DNA of 64,000 bases from Ruminococcus sp. UBA1409 (lineage in GTDB: Bacteria; Bacillota; Clostridia; Oscillospirales; Ruminococcaceae). Below are positions 7,161 to 16,097 of this stretch, piece by piece; position 1 is the stretch's first letter; each line of letters opens with the position of its first letter. Below the pieces are notes generated by a model. It made no database searches and had not been told where the DNA came from. It worked only from the letters and a program-made list of their open reading frames with translations. Made by a program: the position numbers and the translations under genes. Where the stretch lies: assembly GCA_002305045.1 (NCBI GenBank), contig DBPX01000009.1:35451-99450 (forward strand), given 5' to 3'.

Positions 7161-7592
7161 ATTAATTCCGAGGATAAAAAAAGAGTTATTGACGAGTATT
7201 TACGCATAGGGACATACTCGGGGACGGCTAAAAGCCTTGGGATGTCAAGCTCGACCGTGAGAAGAATCGTCCTGGAGGCTAAAGGCGGCGAGGGCAGGGC
7301 TGAGGATGCAAAGCCAAGGACGGAGGCTCCCGCACAAAGGAGCGATATCGCTATGGAAATAATTGATAGGTGCCTAAGGCTTCTGGGAGACGAAAGAAAG
7401 CTTGAGGCTGCGACTCTGCCGCAGCTCTCCAGCGCCATATGCACGCTTATGGACAGGTTTGCCTCCGAGCCGGAGGAAAGGTCTGAATTTAGGGAGGACA
7501 GCCTGAGTCTTAGTCTTAGGGAGGCGGCAAAATACCTCTTTGAGGACCTGGGAGGATGTCAAAAGAGCGAGGAGGAGGAAAATGCTGACTGA
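7161..7592 (+). CDS. Terminase small subunit-like protein
   Basis: Recognises DNA for packaging. About 143 residues. Near the N-terminus EYLRIGTYSGTAKSLGMSSS is a helix-turn-helix typical of TerS DNA-binding domains, followed by a helical region that may oligomerise. Start choice is unusual: AGGAGG at 7151-7156 is followed four bases later by ATT in frame (I-N-S-E-D), just after the stop of the zinc-ribbon gene, and there is no nearby in-frame ATG. A GTG at 7098 would give a 61-base overlap with the preceding gene and a non-family-like leader. The gene overlaps terL by 11 bases. Confidence 0.75.
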   Translation: MNSEDKKRVIDEYLRIGTYSGTAKSLGMSSSTVRRIVLEAKGGEGRAEDAKPRTEAPAQRSDIAMEIIDRCLRLLGDERKLEAATLPQLSSAICTLMDRFASEPEERSEFREDSLSLSLREAAKYLFEDLGGCQKSEEEENAD

Positions 7593-8802
7593 AAAGCAGC
7601 TTAAAATCCTTGCCTTTTCCTATACCGACTACGACGCTATCATCTGCGACGGGGCGGTGAGGTCGGGAAAGACGAGCATTATGACCGTCTCGTTTATCGA
7701 CTGGGCGATGAGGCGCTTTGACGGCGTGAGGCTGGGCATCTGCGGGAAAACGGCTGACTCTGCGATAAAAAACATCATCCAGCCCTACCTTATTATGTCC
7801 TATCCAAGGCAGAGGTACACCCTCAAATGGAGGAGGTCTGAAAAGGTGCTGGAGGTCTCGCAGGGGAAAAGGAAAAACCTCTTTGAGGTCTTTGGCGGCA
7901 GGGACGAGTCCAGCAGTGCGCTGATTCAGGGAAGGACGCTTGGCGGTGTGTTTCTTGACGAGGTCGTCCTCATGCCGAAGAGCTTTGTCATGCAGGCAAT
8001 CGCCAGATGCTCGGTTGAGGGCGCAAGGCTGTGGTTTTGCTGCAACCCGGACAGCCCGGAGCACTGGTTCTACAAGGAGTGGATACTAAAGGCGAGGGAG
8101 AAAAACGCCCTATATCTTCACTTTGTCCTAGAGGACAATCCCTCCTTATCGGAGGCGACCCTGAGAAGATACCGCCAGGGCTACAGCGGAGTTTTCTATC
8201 AGCGGTACATCCTAGGCGAGTGGACTGCGGCGGAGGGGCTTGTCTATCAGCTTCCTGAGGACGCCGTCACCGACTACATCCCGGAGTACGGGGAGTACTA
8301 CATCTCCTGCGACTACGGCACGATGAATCCGTTTTCGATAGGTCTTTGGTGCGTCAGCGAGGGCGTCGCCTACAGGCTGAGGGAGTTTTACTACGACGGC
8401 AGAGCGTCCGGCAGGCAGCTCACCGACGAGGAATACTATGACGAGCTTAAAAGACTCGCAGCCGGATATCCCATCCGCTTTGTGGTGGTGGACCCCTCTG
8501 CGGCGTCCTTTATAACCCTGATAAAGAGGGCTGGCGAGCTGAGGGTAAAAAGAGCCAAAAACGATGTCATAAGCGGAATAAGGCTGACAGCCGGGCTTTT
8601 AAGGCAGGGGAAAATCAGGATAAATCCCTCCTGCAAGGACAGCCTCAGGGAGTTTAAGCTCTACAGGTGGGACGAAGACTCCGGCACCGACAGGGTCATA
8701 AAGGAAAACGACCACGCCATGGACGACATAAGGTACTTTGTGGCGACCGTGCTCTCCGGCAGGCAGTTTTCCTATCCCTCGCACAGGGCTGACAGCGTAT
8801 AA
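7582..8802 (+). CDS. terL: Phage terminase large subunit
   Basis: ATPase and nuclease motor that packages DNA into proheads. 406 residues from the ATG at 7582, chosen because GGAGGAGG lies directly upstream. The N-terminal ATPase has a Walker A variant GAVRSGKTS (about residues 24-32) and Walker B GGVFLDEV (about 125). The RNase H-like nuclease domain has its acidic residues in CDYGTMNP (about 242), VVDPSAA (about 300) and NDHAMDD (about 375). All active-site residues appear intact, so the motor is likely functional. Fits the Terminase_3/SPP1-like type. Confidence 0.94.
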   Translation: MLTEKQLKILAFSYTDYDAIICDGAVRSGKTSIMTVSFIDWAMRRFDGVRLGICGKTADSAIKNIIQPYLIMSYPRQRYTLKWRRSEKVLEVSQGKRKNLFEVFGGRDESSSALIQGRTLGGVFLDEVVLMPKSFVMQAIARCSVEGARLWFCCNPDSPEHWFYKEWILKAREKNALYLHFVLEDNPSLSEATLRRYRQGYSGVFYQRYILGEWTAAEGLVYQLPEDAVTDYIPEYGEYYISCDYGTMNPFSIGLWCVSEGVAYRLREFYYDGRASGRQLTDEEYYDELKRLAAGYPIRFVVVDPSAASFITLIKRAGELRVKRAKNDVISGIRLTAGLLRQGKIRINPSCKDSLREFKLYRWDEDSGTDRVIKENDHAMDDIRYFVATVLSGRQFSYPSHRADSV

Positions 8803-8825
8803 AAAATGCAAAGAAAGGAAAGGGT

Positions 8826-10133
8826 ATGAAAACTTATCAGGACATGAAAAGGGCGTTGAAGGAGGATCCAGAAAACGGGCTTTATTCCTTCATCCTAGAA
8901 AGCGTGAGGGACTACAAGCGCTCCGACGCCTACAAAACCGCTCTTGAGGCTATAGACTACTGGCGGAATCAGAATCCGACCATAACAAAGTATCAGAAGC
9001 TTTTGTACACCGTGTCGGGAGGGACGGCTCCTGACAACTACTCGGCTAACTACAAGCTGGCTACAAATGTCTACTTCCGCTTTATAACCCAGACTGTGCA
9101 GTATCTTTTGGGAAAGGGCGTCAGCTTTGACAGCCCGGACACCAAAAAAAGGCTTGGCGGCAGGGCGTTTGACAAGGCTCTTCAGACCGCTCTTACTGCG
9201 GCTCTGAACGGCGGGACGGCTTACGGCCTTTGGAACAGCGACAGGCTTGAGGTATTCGGAGCGGAGGAGTTTGTCCCGCTTTACGACGAGGAGAGCGGCT
9301 CTTTGATGGCGGGAATAAGATTTTGGCAGCTTGAAAGGGACAGACCGCTCAGGCTCTCGCTTTTCGAGGAGGACGGCTGCACAGAGCTTATAATGAAGGA
9401 TTCTGACGAGCTTCCTGCGGTGCTGAGAAAAAAGCAGCCCTACAGGAAAACAACAGCATATCTTCCCTCCGGGGAGGAGCTTTTAAGAATCGACGAGAAC
9501 TACTCAAGGCTCCCGGTCATAATCCTTCGCTCACCGAGAAAGCAGTCCTCGATAATAGGCTTTAAGAAGCTTATAGACTGCCACGACCTGATCGCCTCCG
9601 GGTATGCGAACGACATCGACGACGCCTCGCTGATATACTGGACGATATCAAACGCCGGCGGAATGGATGAAATCGACCTTGCAAAATTTGTAAAGCAGCT
9701 CAGAACAGTAAGAGCCGCCGTTGTCGAGGACGACGGAGCAAGAGCGGAGGCTCACTCAGTATCTCTGCCATACGAGAGCAGGGAGGCTATTTTAAACAGG
9801 CTGGAGTCGGATATGTATAGGGACTTCATGGTCTTAAATCCCGACACCATCCACGGAGGCACCAGCACCGCAACCGCAATAAAGGCGGCTTACGAGCCGA
9901 TGAACCTTTATTCAAACCTTCTGGAGGCGAGCGTCTCGGAGTTTATAAGCGAGCTTTTGGAGCTGCTTGACATAAGCGACAGCCCCAGCTTCACAAGGAC
10001 TACAATCGTAAATGAGCTGGAAATCGCCAACACCAAAAAGGCAAGAGTCGAAACGGCTCTTTTGCTTAAGGAGGTCTTGGGCGAGCAGAAGGTCAGGGAG
10101 CTTATAGAGGAGATAGTCGGTCAGGGGATATAG
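8826..10133 (+). CDS. Phage portal protein (SPP1 gp6-like)
   Basis: 435 residues. Forms the dodecameric ring at one capsid vertex through which DNA passes and to which the terminase docks. Family-like stretches include the YYRNxNPTI-type segment (here YWRNQNPTITKYQK) near residue 44, the ATNVYFRFITQTVQYLLGKG helix region, and NPDTIHGGTSTATAIKA near residue 340. It follows terL by 23 bases with its own AAAGGAAAGGG ribosome-binding site. It is full length for this family, with no sign of decay. Confidence 0.9.
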   Translation: MKTYQDMKRALKEDPENGLYSFILESVRDYKRSDAYKTALEAIDYWRNQNPTITKYQKLLYTVSGGTAPDNYSANYKLATNVYFRFITQTVQYLLGKGVSFDSPDTKKRLGGRAFDKALQTALTAALNGGTAYGLWNSDRLEVFGAEEFVPLYDEESGSLMAGIRFWQLERDRPLRLSLFEEDGCTELIMKDSDELPAVLRKKQPYRKTTAYLPSGEELLRIDENYSRLPVIILRSPRKQSSIIGFKKLIDCHDLIASGYANDIDDASLIYWTISNAGGMDEIDLAKFVKQLRTVRAAVVEDDGARAEAHSVSLPYESREAILNRLESDMYRDFMVLNPDTIHGGTSTATAIKAAYEPMNLYSNLLEASVSEFISELLELLDISDSPSFTRTTIVNELEIANTKKARVETALLLKEVLGEQKVRELIEEIVGQGI

Positions 10134-10175
10134 CGGCTGTCAGGGAAGTCTTTTGAATTTGAAAGGATATATAAT

Positions 10176-10754
10176 ATGTCATTAACCAGAAAAATGCTAA
10201 AGGAAATGGGCATAGGGGATATAAGCATAGAGAAGATTATAGCCGCCCATACCCAGACTCTCGAGGGGGTTGAAAAGCTCAGGGAGGACTCAAAAAGGCT
10301 CGAGGAGGCAAATTCCGAGCTTGAGAGGCTAAGAGCGCTCCTTAGTGAGGACTGGGAGGGAAAATACCGCTCGCTCAGCGAGGAGTACGAGAGCTATAAA
10401 AAGGGCGTGGAGGACGCCGCCCTCAAGGAAAAGAGGGTGAGCCTTCTTACAGGTCTTATGAGGGAATGCGGGGTTCTGGAGGAATGTATAGCTCCCATAA
10501 CCGAGATAAGCAGCCTGGAGGCAATAGGCTTCTCAGAGGACGGAGAGCCTCTTGAGGTGGAGTCTATCAAGCAGGAGATAATGTCGAAATGGGCAGCCTT
10601 TATCCCCAAAACGGTGACCGTCGGGCTGACGGTCGCCGACCCGCCCAAGGAACCGGGCGAGAAGGTCTTTACCCGTGAGGACCTAAAGAGGATGACTCCA
10701 CGGGAGATTAACCAAAACTATGATAAAATAGTCGAGGACCTAAGGCATATATAG
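10176..10754 (+). CDS. Phage capsid scaffolding protein
   Basis: 192 residues, highly charged. Residues 20-100 form a predicted long coiled coil (KLREDSKRLEEANSELERLR and similar), as in DUF4355/GP20-like scaffolds. A basic, proline-rich C-terminal part probably contacts the coat protein. Position between portal and coat genes is the classical place for a scaffold. No protease gene is visible, so the scaffold is probably released rather than cleaved (inference). Confidence 0.82.
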   Translation: MSLTRKMLKEMGIGDISIEKIIAAHTQTLEGVEKLREDSKRLEEANSELERLRALLSEDWEGKYRSLSEEYESYKKGVEDAALKEKRVSLLTGLMRECGVLEECIAPITEISSLEAIGFSEDGEPLEVESIKQEIMSKWAAFIPKTVTVGLTVADPPKEPGEKVFTREDLKRMTPREINQNYDKIVEDLRHI

Positions 10755-10787
10755 CCGTTTCGGTCCGAAAGGAAAGGATGATATTAA

Positions 10788-11621
10788 ATGGCAGTAACTA
10801 ATTTTATACCCGAGCTTTGGAGCGCAAGGCTGCTTCAGTCGCTTGAAAAAACCCATGTAGCCGCAAACCTTGTAAACCGTGACTACGAGGGTGAGATAAG
10901 ACAGCAGGGCGACACCGTGCATATAAATATGATAGGAGCTATCACCGTCCGGGACTACACCAAAGGCTCCGACATCGTAGCGCCTGAGGAGCTTAGCACC
11001 ACCGACCAGACCCTTGTCATCTCCCAGGCAAAATACTTTAACTTCCAGATTGACGATGTGGACGCCGCACAGGTAGCGGGAAGCCTGATGGACAGCGCCC
11101 TGGCAAGAAGCGCATACGCCCTTAAGGACGCTGCTGACAGCTACATTCTAAAGACTATAGCCGACGGACTTCTCACAGAAAACACCATAGGAAGCTCCGC
11201 CGCCGTCGCTCTCACCAAGGACAACATCTACGAGAACATCATCAAGCTAAGGCTTATTCTTGACAGGAACAATGTCCCCCTTGAGGGCAGAACCATCGTA
11301 ATACCTCCTGAGGCTTATGCCCTTCTTTTGCAGGACTCCAGGTTTGTCTCTGGAGACATCGGCAGCGAGGCTCTAAGAAGCGGCTACATAGGAAGCGTAG
11401 CCGGCTTTGAAATCTACGAGTCAAACAACTGCAGCAAGTCAGACTCCACCTACACCATCACCGCACAGGTGAGGTCAGCCTGCACCTACGCCGAGCAGAT
11501 AGTCGAGACCGGCGCATACCGTCCCGAAAAGAGATTTGCCGACGCCGTCAAGGGGCTTCATGTATACGGCGCAAAGGTTGTCGACCAGACCCAGATAGCA
11601 GGGCTTCTTTGTACCTTCTGA
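10788..11621 (+). CDS. Major capsid protein
   Basis: 277 residues beginning MAVTNFIPELWSARLLQSLE, typical of the P22-coat-type/HK97-fold capsid proteins of Firmicute phages. Then come QQGDTVHINMIGAITVRDY and a region with FQIDDVDAAQV characteristic of this family, and a C-terminal domain with GFEIYESNN. It directly follows the scaffold gene. The absence of frameshifts indicates selection to keep an assembling shell. Confidence 0.9.
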   Translation: MAVTNFIPELWSARLLQSLEKTHVAANLVNRDYEGEIRQQGDTVHINMIGAITVRDYTKGSDIVAPEELSTTDQTLVISQAKYFNFQIDDVDAAQVAGSLMDSALARSAYALKDAADSYILKTIADGLLTENTIGSSAAVALTKDNIYENIIKLRLILDRNNVPLEGRTIVIPPEAYALLLQDSRFVSGDIGSEALRSGYIGSVAGFEIYESNNCSKSDSTYTITAQVRSACTYAEQIVETGAYRPEKRFADAVKGLHVYGAKVVDQTQIAGLLCTF

Positions 11622-12040
11622 TGAGCGAGCTGACGATTACTAAGGTCTGCCGCCACATAAAAAACTACTTTGAAAGGGATTCGATAGAGGGGGACCTTGT
11701 CATTTCCCAGGGCACGCTCTCCTGCGGCGACAGGCTACCAGAGGGCTGCTACTACCGAATTCTGGGGAGCCTTCACAACGACGGGGTGCATCTGCACCCC
11801 GCCCAGGGGCTTACCGATGAGTCCTTTAGCGGCAGTGTGCGGATTATGGCTCCCCCGGAGGACTTTCTTAGCCTTGTTCTTGAAATCGAGGAGTATGAGG
11901 CCTCAAAAAACGGCTCGGCGGAGGGCTTTGTTTCAGAGAGCTTCGGCGGCTACTCCTATAAAAAAGCGACAAGCGGCGGCAGACCTCTTGGCTGGCGACA
12001 GATTTTTAAGAGCAGACTGGACGATTTTAGAAAAATTTAG
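11621..12040 (+). CDS. Head-tail connector-like protein
   Basis: 139 residues starting with MSELTITKVCRHIKNYF, a helical N-terminus resembling gp6/gp15-type adaptor proteins that bind below the portal. The ATG at 11621 overlaps the capsid stop codon (TGATG), so the two genes are coupled; the TTG 12 bases upstream is less likely. By position it should be the first head-completion protein. Confidence 0.68.
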   Translation: MSELTITKVCRHIKNYFERDSIEGDLVISQGTLSCGDRLPEGCYYRILGSLHNDGVHLHPAQGLTDESFSGSVRIMAPPEDFLSLVLEIEEYEASKNGSAEGFVSESFGGYSYKKATSGGRPLGWRQIFKSRLDDFRKI

Positions 12041-12052
12041 GAGGGATGGCTT

Positions 12053-12406
12053 TTGCTGTACGAAAGGGTTATGGAGAGCTGCAGGCTGATAAGGCAGTCG
12101 GTGTCTTTAGACGCTGACGGCAACAGGGTCATTGTAAAGGAGCAGCCGGTTGACATCATGGCGGCGTTTTCGGAGGACGGAACAAGAACGGCAGAGACGG
12201 CGGGAGGAGTCTGCGAGGTAATAAGCTACACCGTTACCCTTTTAGAGGAGTACGGGGCGGCTCCCGGGGACATAATCCTTCGTGAAAACAATCAGGAGCT
12301 TAGACTTACGGGGGCGGCGGAGCGTCCGCCCTCGTTCAGCGGGATAAGCTTCAGGCAGTACAAGGGGGAGGCTTGGGAATATGAGCATGGAACAGTCAAT
12401 GCATGA
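12053..12406 (+). CDS. Head-closure-like phage protein
   Basis: 117 residues; starts at TTG behind AGGAGGG. The sequence is beta-rich (RLIRQSVSLDADGNRVIV, ISYTVTLLEEYG) and resembles small stopper/head-closure proteins in length and position, but no decisive motif is seen. It overlaps the following gene by 26 bases. Function is inferred from gene order. Confidence 0.6.
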   Translation: MLYERVMESCRLIRQSVSLDADGNRVIVKEQPVDIMAAFSEDGTRTAETAGGVCEVISYTVTLLEEYGAAPGDIILRENNQELRLTGAAERPPSFSGISFRQYKGEAWEYEHGTVNA

Positions 12407-13139
12407 GTTTTTCTGTCAGTTCGGCGTTCCCGCCTTAAAGGAAGGCTCGGTGAGCCTTGGAGGGCTTCGTCCCGAGCTTCCGTATTTAACCTATTCCGAT
12501 GTCTCGGTGCTAAAGACCGGCGGACAGCAGAAAATAACCGTCAATGTTTATTACAGAGACGACACGGACTGGCGGTCTCCCGGGGAGTTCGAGGAGCTTG
12601 CAGGGATTTTCATACCGATGGAGGGGACCTACTGCTATTACGACTCCGGGACGGTATATATTGCAAGAGGGGACAGCTTTTTAAGCCATGCCAGCCCCTC
12701 GGGGACACGCTCCGACCCGTCCTTGAGGACGGTAAGAATGGAGCTTCTGGCGGAGGCTGTAAATCAGACCGAGACGATAGTATTTGGCTCAGGCTCAAGC
12801 TCGGTATCGTTTCCCGCCGGGACTAAGATTATCCCGAAATACACCCTTGACGGCTCCAGGTCAAAAACGCTGAGCGGAAGGATTGTCGTAGACTACACCG
12901 GCGTAAGAAGGGAGCTTGAGGTGAAAACCGGCTGGGTCAGGCTTGACGACGCCGAGGACCTTGTAAGCCTGGTAGCATCGTCGCCAAGGATGCTGGTGAG
13001 GTGCCCTATGCTCTTTGGGCTGATGGGAGCTAAGTATTACTTAGTGGACCCTCCCAAAATCACCCAGAGCCGCTTCTGCCCGTTTTCCCAGTATCAGTAT
13101 GTAAGGCTGACCATATCGGCGATTGAAAGCGAGGTGTGA
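12381..13139 (+). CDS. Putative tail-completion/adaptor protein, two-domain
   Basis: 252 residues. The first 110 or so (HEFFCQFGVPALKEG, PYLTYSDVSV, ITVNVYYRDD) resemble tail-terminator proteins of siphophages, which are normally about this length on their own. The second half (VFGSGSSSVSFPAGTKI onward) is a beta-rich domain that is not part of that family, so the gene looks like a fusion. It is followed immediately by the 480-residue gene. A role in capping the portal or attaching a short tail is inference. Confidence 0.5.
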   Translation: MSMEQSMHEFFCQFGVPALKEGSVSLGGLRPELPYLTYSDVSVLKTGGQQKITVNVYYRDDTDWRSPGEFEELAGIFIPMEGTYCYYDSGTVYIARGDSFLSHASPSGTRSDPSLRTVRMELLAEAVNQTETIVFGSGSSSVSFPAGTKIIPKYTLDGSRSKTLSGRIVVDYTGVRRELEVKTGWVRLDDAEDLVSLVASSPRMLVRCPMLFGLMGAKYYLVDPPKITQSRFCPFSQYQYVRLTISAIESEV

Positions 13140-13142
13140 GAA

Positions 13143-14585
13143 TTGGACAGCAGCATAAGCTACGACCCGGAGCTAAGGGTAAGAGAGGTCGGAGCCAGAA
13201 TTGTGATAAGCTCACGGGCGTATGAGCTTCGGCAGGCGTCGACAGCCAGCTTTTCGGACAGCTCGGCGTTCAGCCAGGACTCGCAGGCGTCGGCGCTTCT
13301 CGACGGGGACAAAAGCAGTGCGGCGGCTACGGTAAGCTCCCCGGCAGGAGCTACCATACAGATAAGGTGCGGCTCGATGTACTACTCGGACGGAGTTGGA
13401 ATCTGCCTTCTTTCCTCCGGCGAGCTTCCTATAGGGATATCGGTTGGCTTTATCTATTCGGACGGTCAGAAAACGGTAGTAGCTGACCTTTCTGGATACA
13501 GCTCGGTGTCCGAGCTGCAGGATGGCGTGATATTTGTAAAAAAGCCGGACAGAAGCCTTGAGCCGACCGGCTTTGATATTTACATTTCAGGAAGCGGGGC
13601 TGTCATAAGCGAGATACTTTTATCCACCACCCCGGAGGAGGGAATAGTCTTTGAAGCCGGCGACATATCCTCCTTGAGCATATGGGAGGGCGCCGATATC
13701 ACCGGGCTTACTCTAAGCTCAAGGAAGCTGGAGGTCATACTTCCCTCTGTCTGCGCCCCGAGAATCAAGGGGAGCGTCTTTGGGAGCCTTGTTTCAGCAT
13801 GGATTTCGGTGAACGGAAGCTACTATCATGCGGGGGACTTCTACGTCGACAGCTTTTCAAACGAGGGCAGTATCTCACGGCTTAAGGCGAGCGACCAGGT
13901 GACAAGGATGGCAAGGTATGAAACCGGCCTTTATGTAAACTCGCCGGTTAGCCTCTCCCTTCTGCTTGAAAATCCCACGGGAGCCGTCGCTGGGCTTAGC
14001 TTTATGAGCAACAGCTACTCTCTGGGAGCGCTTGTCCAGCCGAGGATGCTGGAGGGCATAGACACCCAGAAAAGATGCGTTTTGAAGCTTGCCCAGGCGG
14101 CAAGGCTGTCGTCTTGCTGGGTGGACAGAAAGGGCAGAGTCAATATAATTAGCCTTGTCAACAGGTTCTTGACGGAGGGAAGCACAGCCTCCCTTACCGT
14201 CACCCACAACCAGATAACCGGGATAGTCAGCGACAGCTATACTCCTGCATACACGATGGCTAGGCTGTATGAAAAGAGCACAAGCTCGTCTGCACTGTCC
14301 GCCTCGGGGGTGTACAGACCGGGAGAGTATGCACAGTCCCTGATTAACGACTTCACCGCCTCCTCCGAGAATAAGACAATAAGCGACAATTTACTGCTCG
14401 GTATGAATCTCAGGCACAGGCTCAAAATCGAGACTAGATTCGACCCGAGGCTTGAAATAGGCGATATTATTGAGCTTGAGAGGCTGGAGGACAGATCAAG
14501 GCATGAGAGCTTTATTTTCGTCGGTCAGAGCATCGTCCTAAAGGACGGACGGCTGTCCTCGGTTATCGAGCTGGTCGGCGAGTAG
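13143..14585 (+). CDS. Putative phage tail/adsorption protein, serine-rich
   Basis: 480 residues starting at TTG three bases after the previous stop. Residues 1-120 are rich in Ser/Ala; the middle is beta-rich; the last 60 residues (RFDPRLEIGDIIELE and FVGQSIVLKDG) resemble the C-terminal part of tail hub/XkdQ-like proteins. It is the largest protein of the cluster. It is far too short and lacks the helical repeats for a tape measure. It may form the distal tip of a very short tail or a receptor-binding structure; this is inference. Confidence 0.5.
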   Translation: MDSSISYDPELRVREVGARIVISSRAYELRQASTASFSDSSAFSQDSQASALLDGDKSSAAATVSSPAGATIQIRCGSMYYSDGVGICLLSSGELPIGISVGFIYSDGQKTVVADLSGYSSVSELQDGVIFVKKPDRSLEPTGFDIYISGSGAVISEILLSTTPEEGIVFEAGDISSLSIWEGADITGLTLSSRKLEVILPSVCAPRIKGSVFGSLVSAWISVNGSYYHAGDFYVDSFSNEGSISRLKASDQVTRMARYETGLYVNSPVSLSLLLENPTGAVAGLSFMSNSYSLGALVQPRMLEGIDTQKRCVLKLAQAARLSSCWVDRKGRVNIISLVNRFLTEGSTASLTVTHNQITGIVSDSYTPAYTMARLYEKSTSSSALSASGVYRPGEYAQSLINDFTASSENKTISDNLLLGMNLRHRLKIETRFDPRLEIGDIIELERLEDRSRHESFIFVGQSIVLKDGRLSSVIELVGE

Positions 14586-14620
14586 ACTGATTAGAATCAG
14601 ATTGGAGGCTTGATATATAG

Positions 14621-15265
14621 ATGACAGGATTGCTGGGAATTGACATTTCAAAACATCAAAAGGCGGGAGAGGTGGATTTTTCTGAGCTTAAGGCGCTTGG
14701 CTACGAATTTGTCATGCTAAGAGCGGGGTACGGAATGTATCCCGGTCAGGAGGACTCCGCCTTTTCAAGCCATTACAAGGCAGCACGGCAGGCGGGACTG
14801 GAGGTGGGAGCCTACCACTACAGCTACGCCAAAAGCGAGTCAGAGGCTAAAAGGGAGGCGGAGTGCTTTCTTGGCTGGATAAGGGACAAAAGGCTTAGCT
14901 ACCCGGTGGCGTTTGACATCGAGGACGGCAGTCAGAAAAAGCTTGGAAAAAGCCTTTGCACCGACATAGCCCTTAGCTTTATGGAGAGGGTGGAGTCTGC
15001 GGGGTATTACACTATGCTCTACAGCTATGCAAATTTCATTAAAAACTGTCTGGATATGAGTAGACTCAGGCATTTTGATGTCTGGCTGGCGTGCTACACC
15101 TCGGAGAAAAGAAGGGATGAGCTTTATACGCATCCCGTGCTGGGAATCTGGCAGTATTCCTCCTCTGTGATACTGCCCTCGGTCTATAAATCCAGGCTCG
15201 ACCACAACATCTCCTACAAGGACTATGCTAAAATCATAAAAAATGCAGGACTTAACAATCTCTAG
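14621..15265 (+). CDS. GH25 lysozyme (endolysin)
   Basis: 214 residues. Cleaves the beta-1,4 bond between MurNAc and GlcNAc in peptidoglycan. Family GH25 features: GIDISKHQKAGEVDF at the start, the YEFVMLRAGYG strand, GAYHYSYA, and the catalytic acidic pair in VAFDIEDG; then WQYSSS near the C-terminus. There is no signal peptide and no separate wall-binding domain, so release would depend on the adjacent holin. The location after the structural genes is typical of a lysis cassette. Confidence 0.92.
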   Translation: MTGLLGIDISKHQKAGEVDFSELKALGYEFVMLRAGYGMYPGQEDSAFSSHYKAARQAGLEVGAYHYSYAKSESEAKREAECFLGWIRDKRLSYPVAFDIEDGSQKKLGKSLCTDIALSFMERVESAGYYTMLYSYANFIKNCLDMSRLRHFDVWLACYTSEKRRDELYTHPVLGIWQYSSSVILPSVYKSRLDHNISYKDYAKIIKNAGLNNL

Positions 15266-15283
15266 GCAAAGGGAGGGATAGCG

Positions 15284-15655
15284 TTGGAGCTGTTCAGGGA
15301 GTTTATTTCAGAGTATGGCAGTACGATTTTGTACGCCGTGGTAACTGCGGCGGCAGGATATCTAGGAGTCGTCGTCAAGAGGCTGTACACAAGAATCATC
15401 AACGACAGGACTAAGCAGGACCTTGCAAAAACGGTAGTCTCTGCTGTCGAGCAGATATACAAGGACCTTCACGGAGAGGAGAAGCTCAAAAAGGCTGTCG
15501 AGGCGCTTTCAGAGATGCTCGGGGACAGAGGAATAAATATCACCGAGCTTGAGCTTAGGATGCTTATAGAGTCTGCGGTTGCGGAGTTCAACAGGGCGTT
15601 TAAAAGCGGCAGCGAGGAGGAAGCCGGTAAGAGCGGCTTGGCGGCTGTCTCCTAA
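15284..15655 (+). CDS. Phage holin, LLH-type
   Basis: 123 residues starting at TTG. One N-terminal transmembrane segment (about 12-31, ILYAVVTAAAGYLGVVV) is followed by a charged helical region ending in GINITELELRMLIESAV, typical of LLH-family holins encoded next to endolysins. It should make membrane lesions that let the GH25 enzyme reach the wall. With the lysozyme gene 18 bases upstream, it completes the lysis cassette. Confidence 0.85.
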   Translation: MELFREFISEYGSTILYAVVTAAAGYLGVVVKRLYTRIINDRTKQDLAKTVVSAVEQIYKDLHGEEKLKKAVEALSEMLGDRGINITELELRMLIESAVAEFNRAFKSGSEEEAGKSGLAAVS

Positions 15656-15774
15656 GCGAGCTTACAGGTCCTTTGCACGAATTTTAGCTAACCGTGATAT
15701 AAACGCCTCCTAGGGTACGGTATAATTATATCAGGTCGGCAGGGTCAGCCGTAAAAAATGAGGAGGCGCAGAAT

Positions 15775-15936
15775 ATGTACAAAACAGTAGTAATAGAGTA
15801 TTCACCCAGGGCTGAGGACATGGCTAAAAGAATTGAGGAAAGGGCTAACGAGCTTTATAAAGAGGGCTTTTTGCTTGTTACGGTAACCGTTACCGGCTCT
15901 GCAAGGGCTGTAATGGTGCTAAAGAGCGTAGATTAG
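15775..15936 (+). CDS. Small protein of 53 residues, unknown
   Basis: Read directly from the sequence: ATG at 15775 behind GAGGAGG, stop at 15934-15936. The protein MYKTVVIEYSPRAEDMAKRI... has a beta-alpha-beta-beta layout and ends in MVLKSVD, resembling DUF4177-type small proteins. It lies 120 bases after the holin; a TATAAT at 15721-15726 lacks a clear -35 box. Whether it belongs to the phage-derived cluster or to the host is uncertain. Confidence 0.6.
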   Translation: MYKTVVIEYSPRAEDMAKRIEERANELYKEGFLLVTVTVTGSARAVMVLKSVD

Positions 15937-15941
15937 CTGTA

Positions 15942-16097
15942 ATGGACTCAAACAAAATCAGCGCCGCTTTGTATGGAATAACCGCCGTGCTTTTTGTAAT
16001 CTGTGCCGCCGTCGGGGACAGCCCCGCCTTTTACGGAGTTGCGGCCGCCTTTGCGGCTCTAGCGGCGGCGCAGGCGGCAAATTGCAAAAAAGGGTGA
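15942..16097 (+). CDS. Small two-helix membrane protein of 51 residues
   Basis: ATG at 15942, six bases after the previous stop; ends KKG before TGA at 16095. Two hydrophobic stretches (about 8-22 and 27-44), the second alanine-rich, are joined by a short GDSP turn, a hairpin-like layout reminiscent of very small holins or membrane peptides. No family recognised. The ribosome-binding site is weak, so it may depend on translational coupling. Confidence 0.5.
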   Translation: MDSNKISAALYGITAVLFVICAAVGDSPAFYGVAAAFAALAAAQAANCKKG

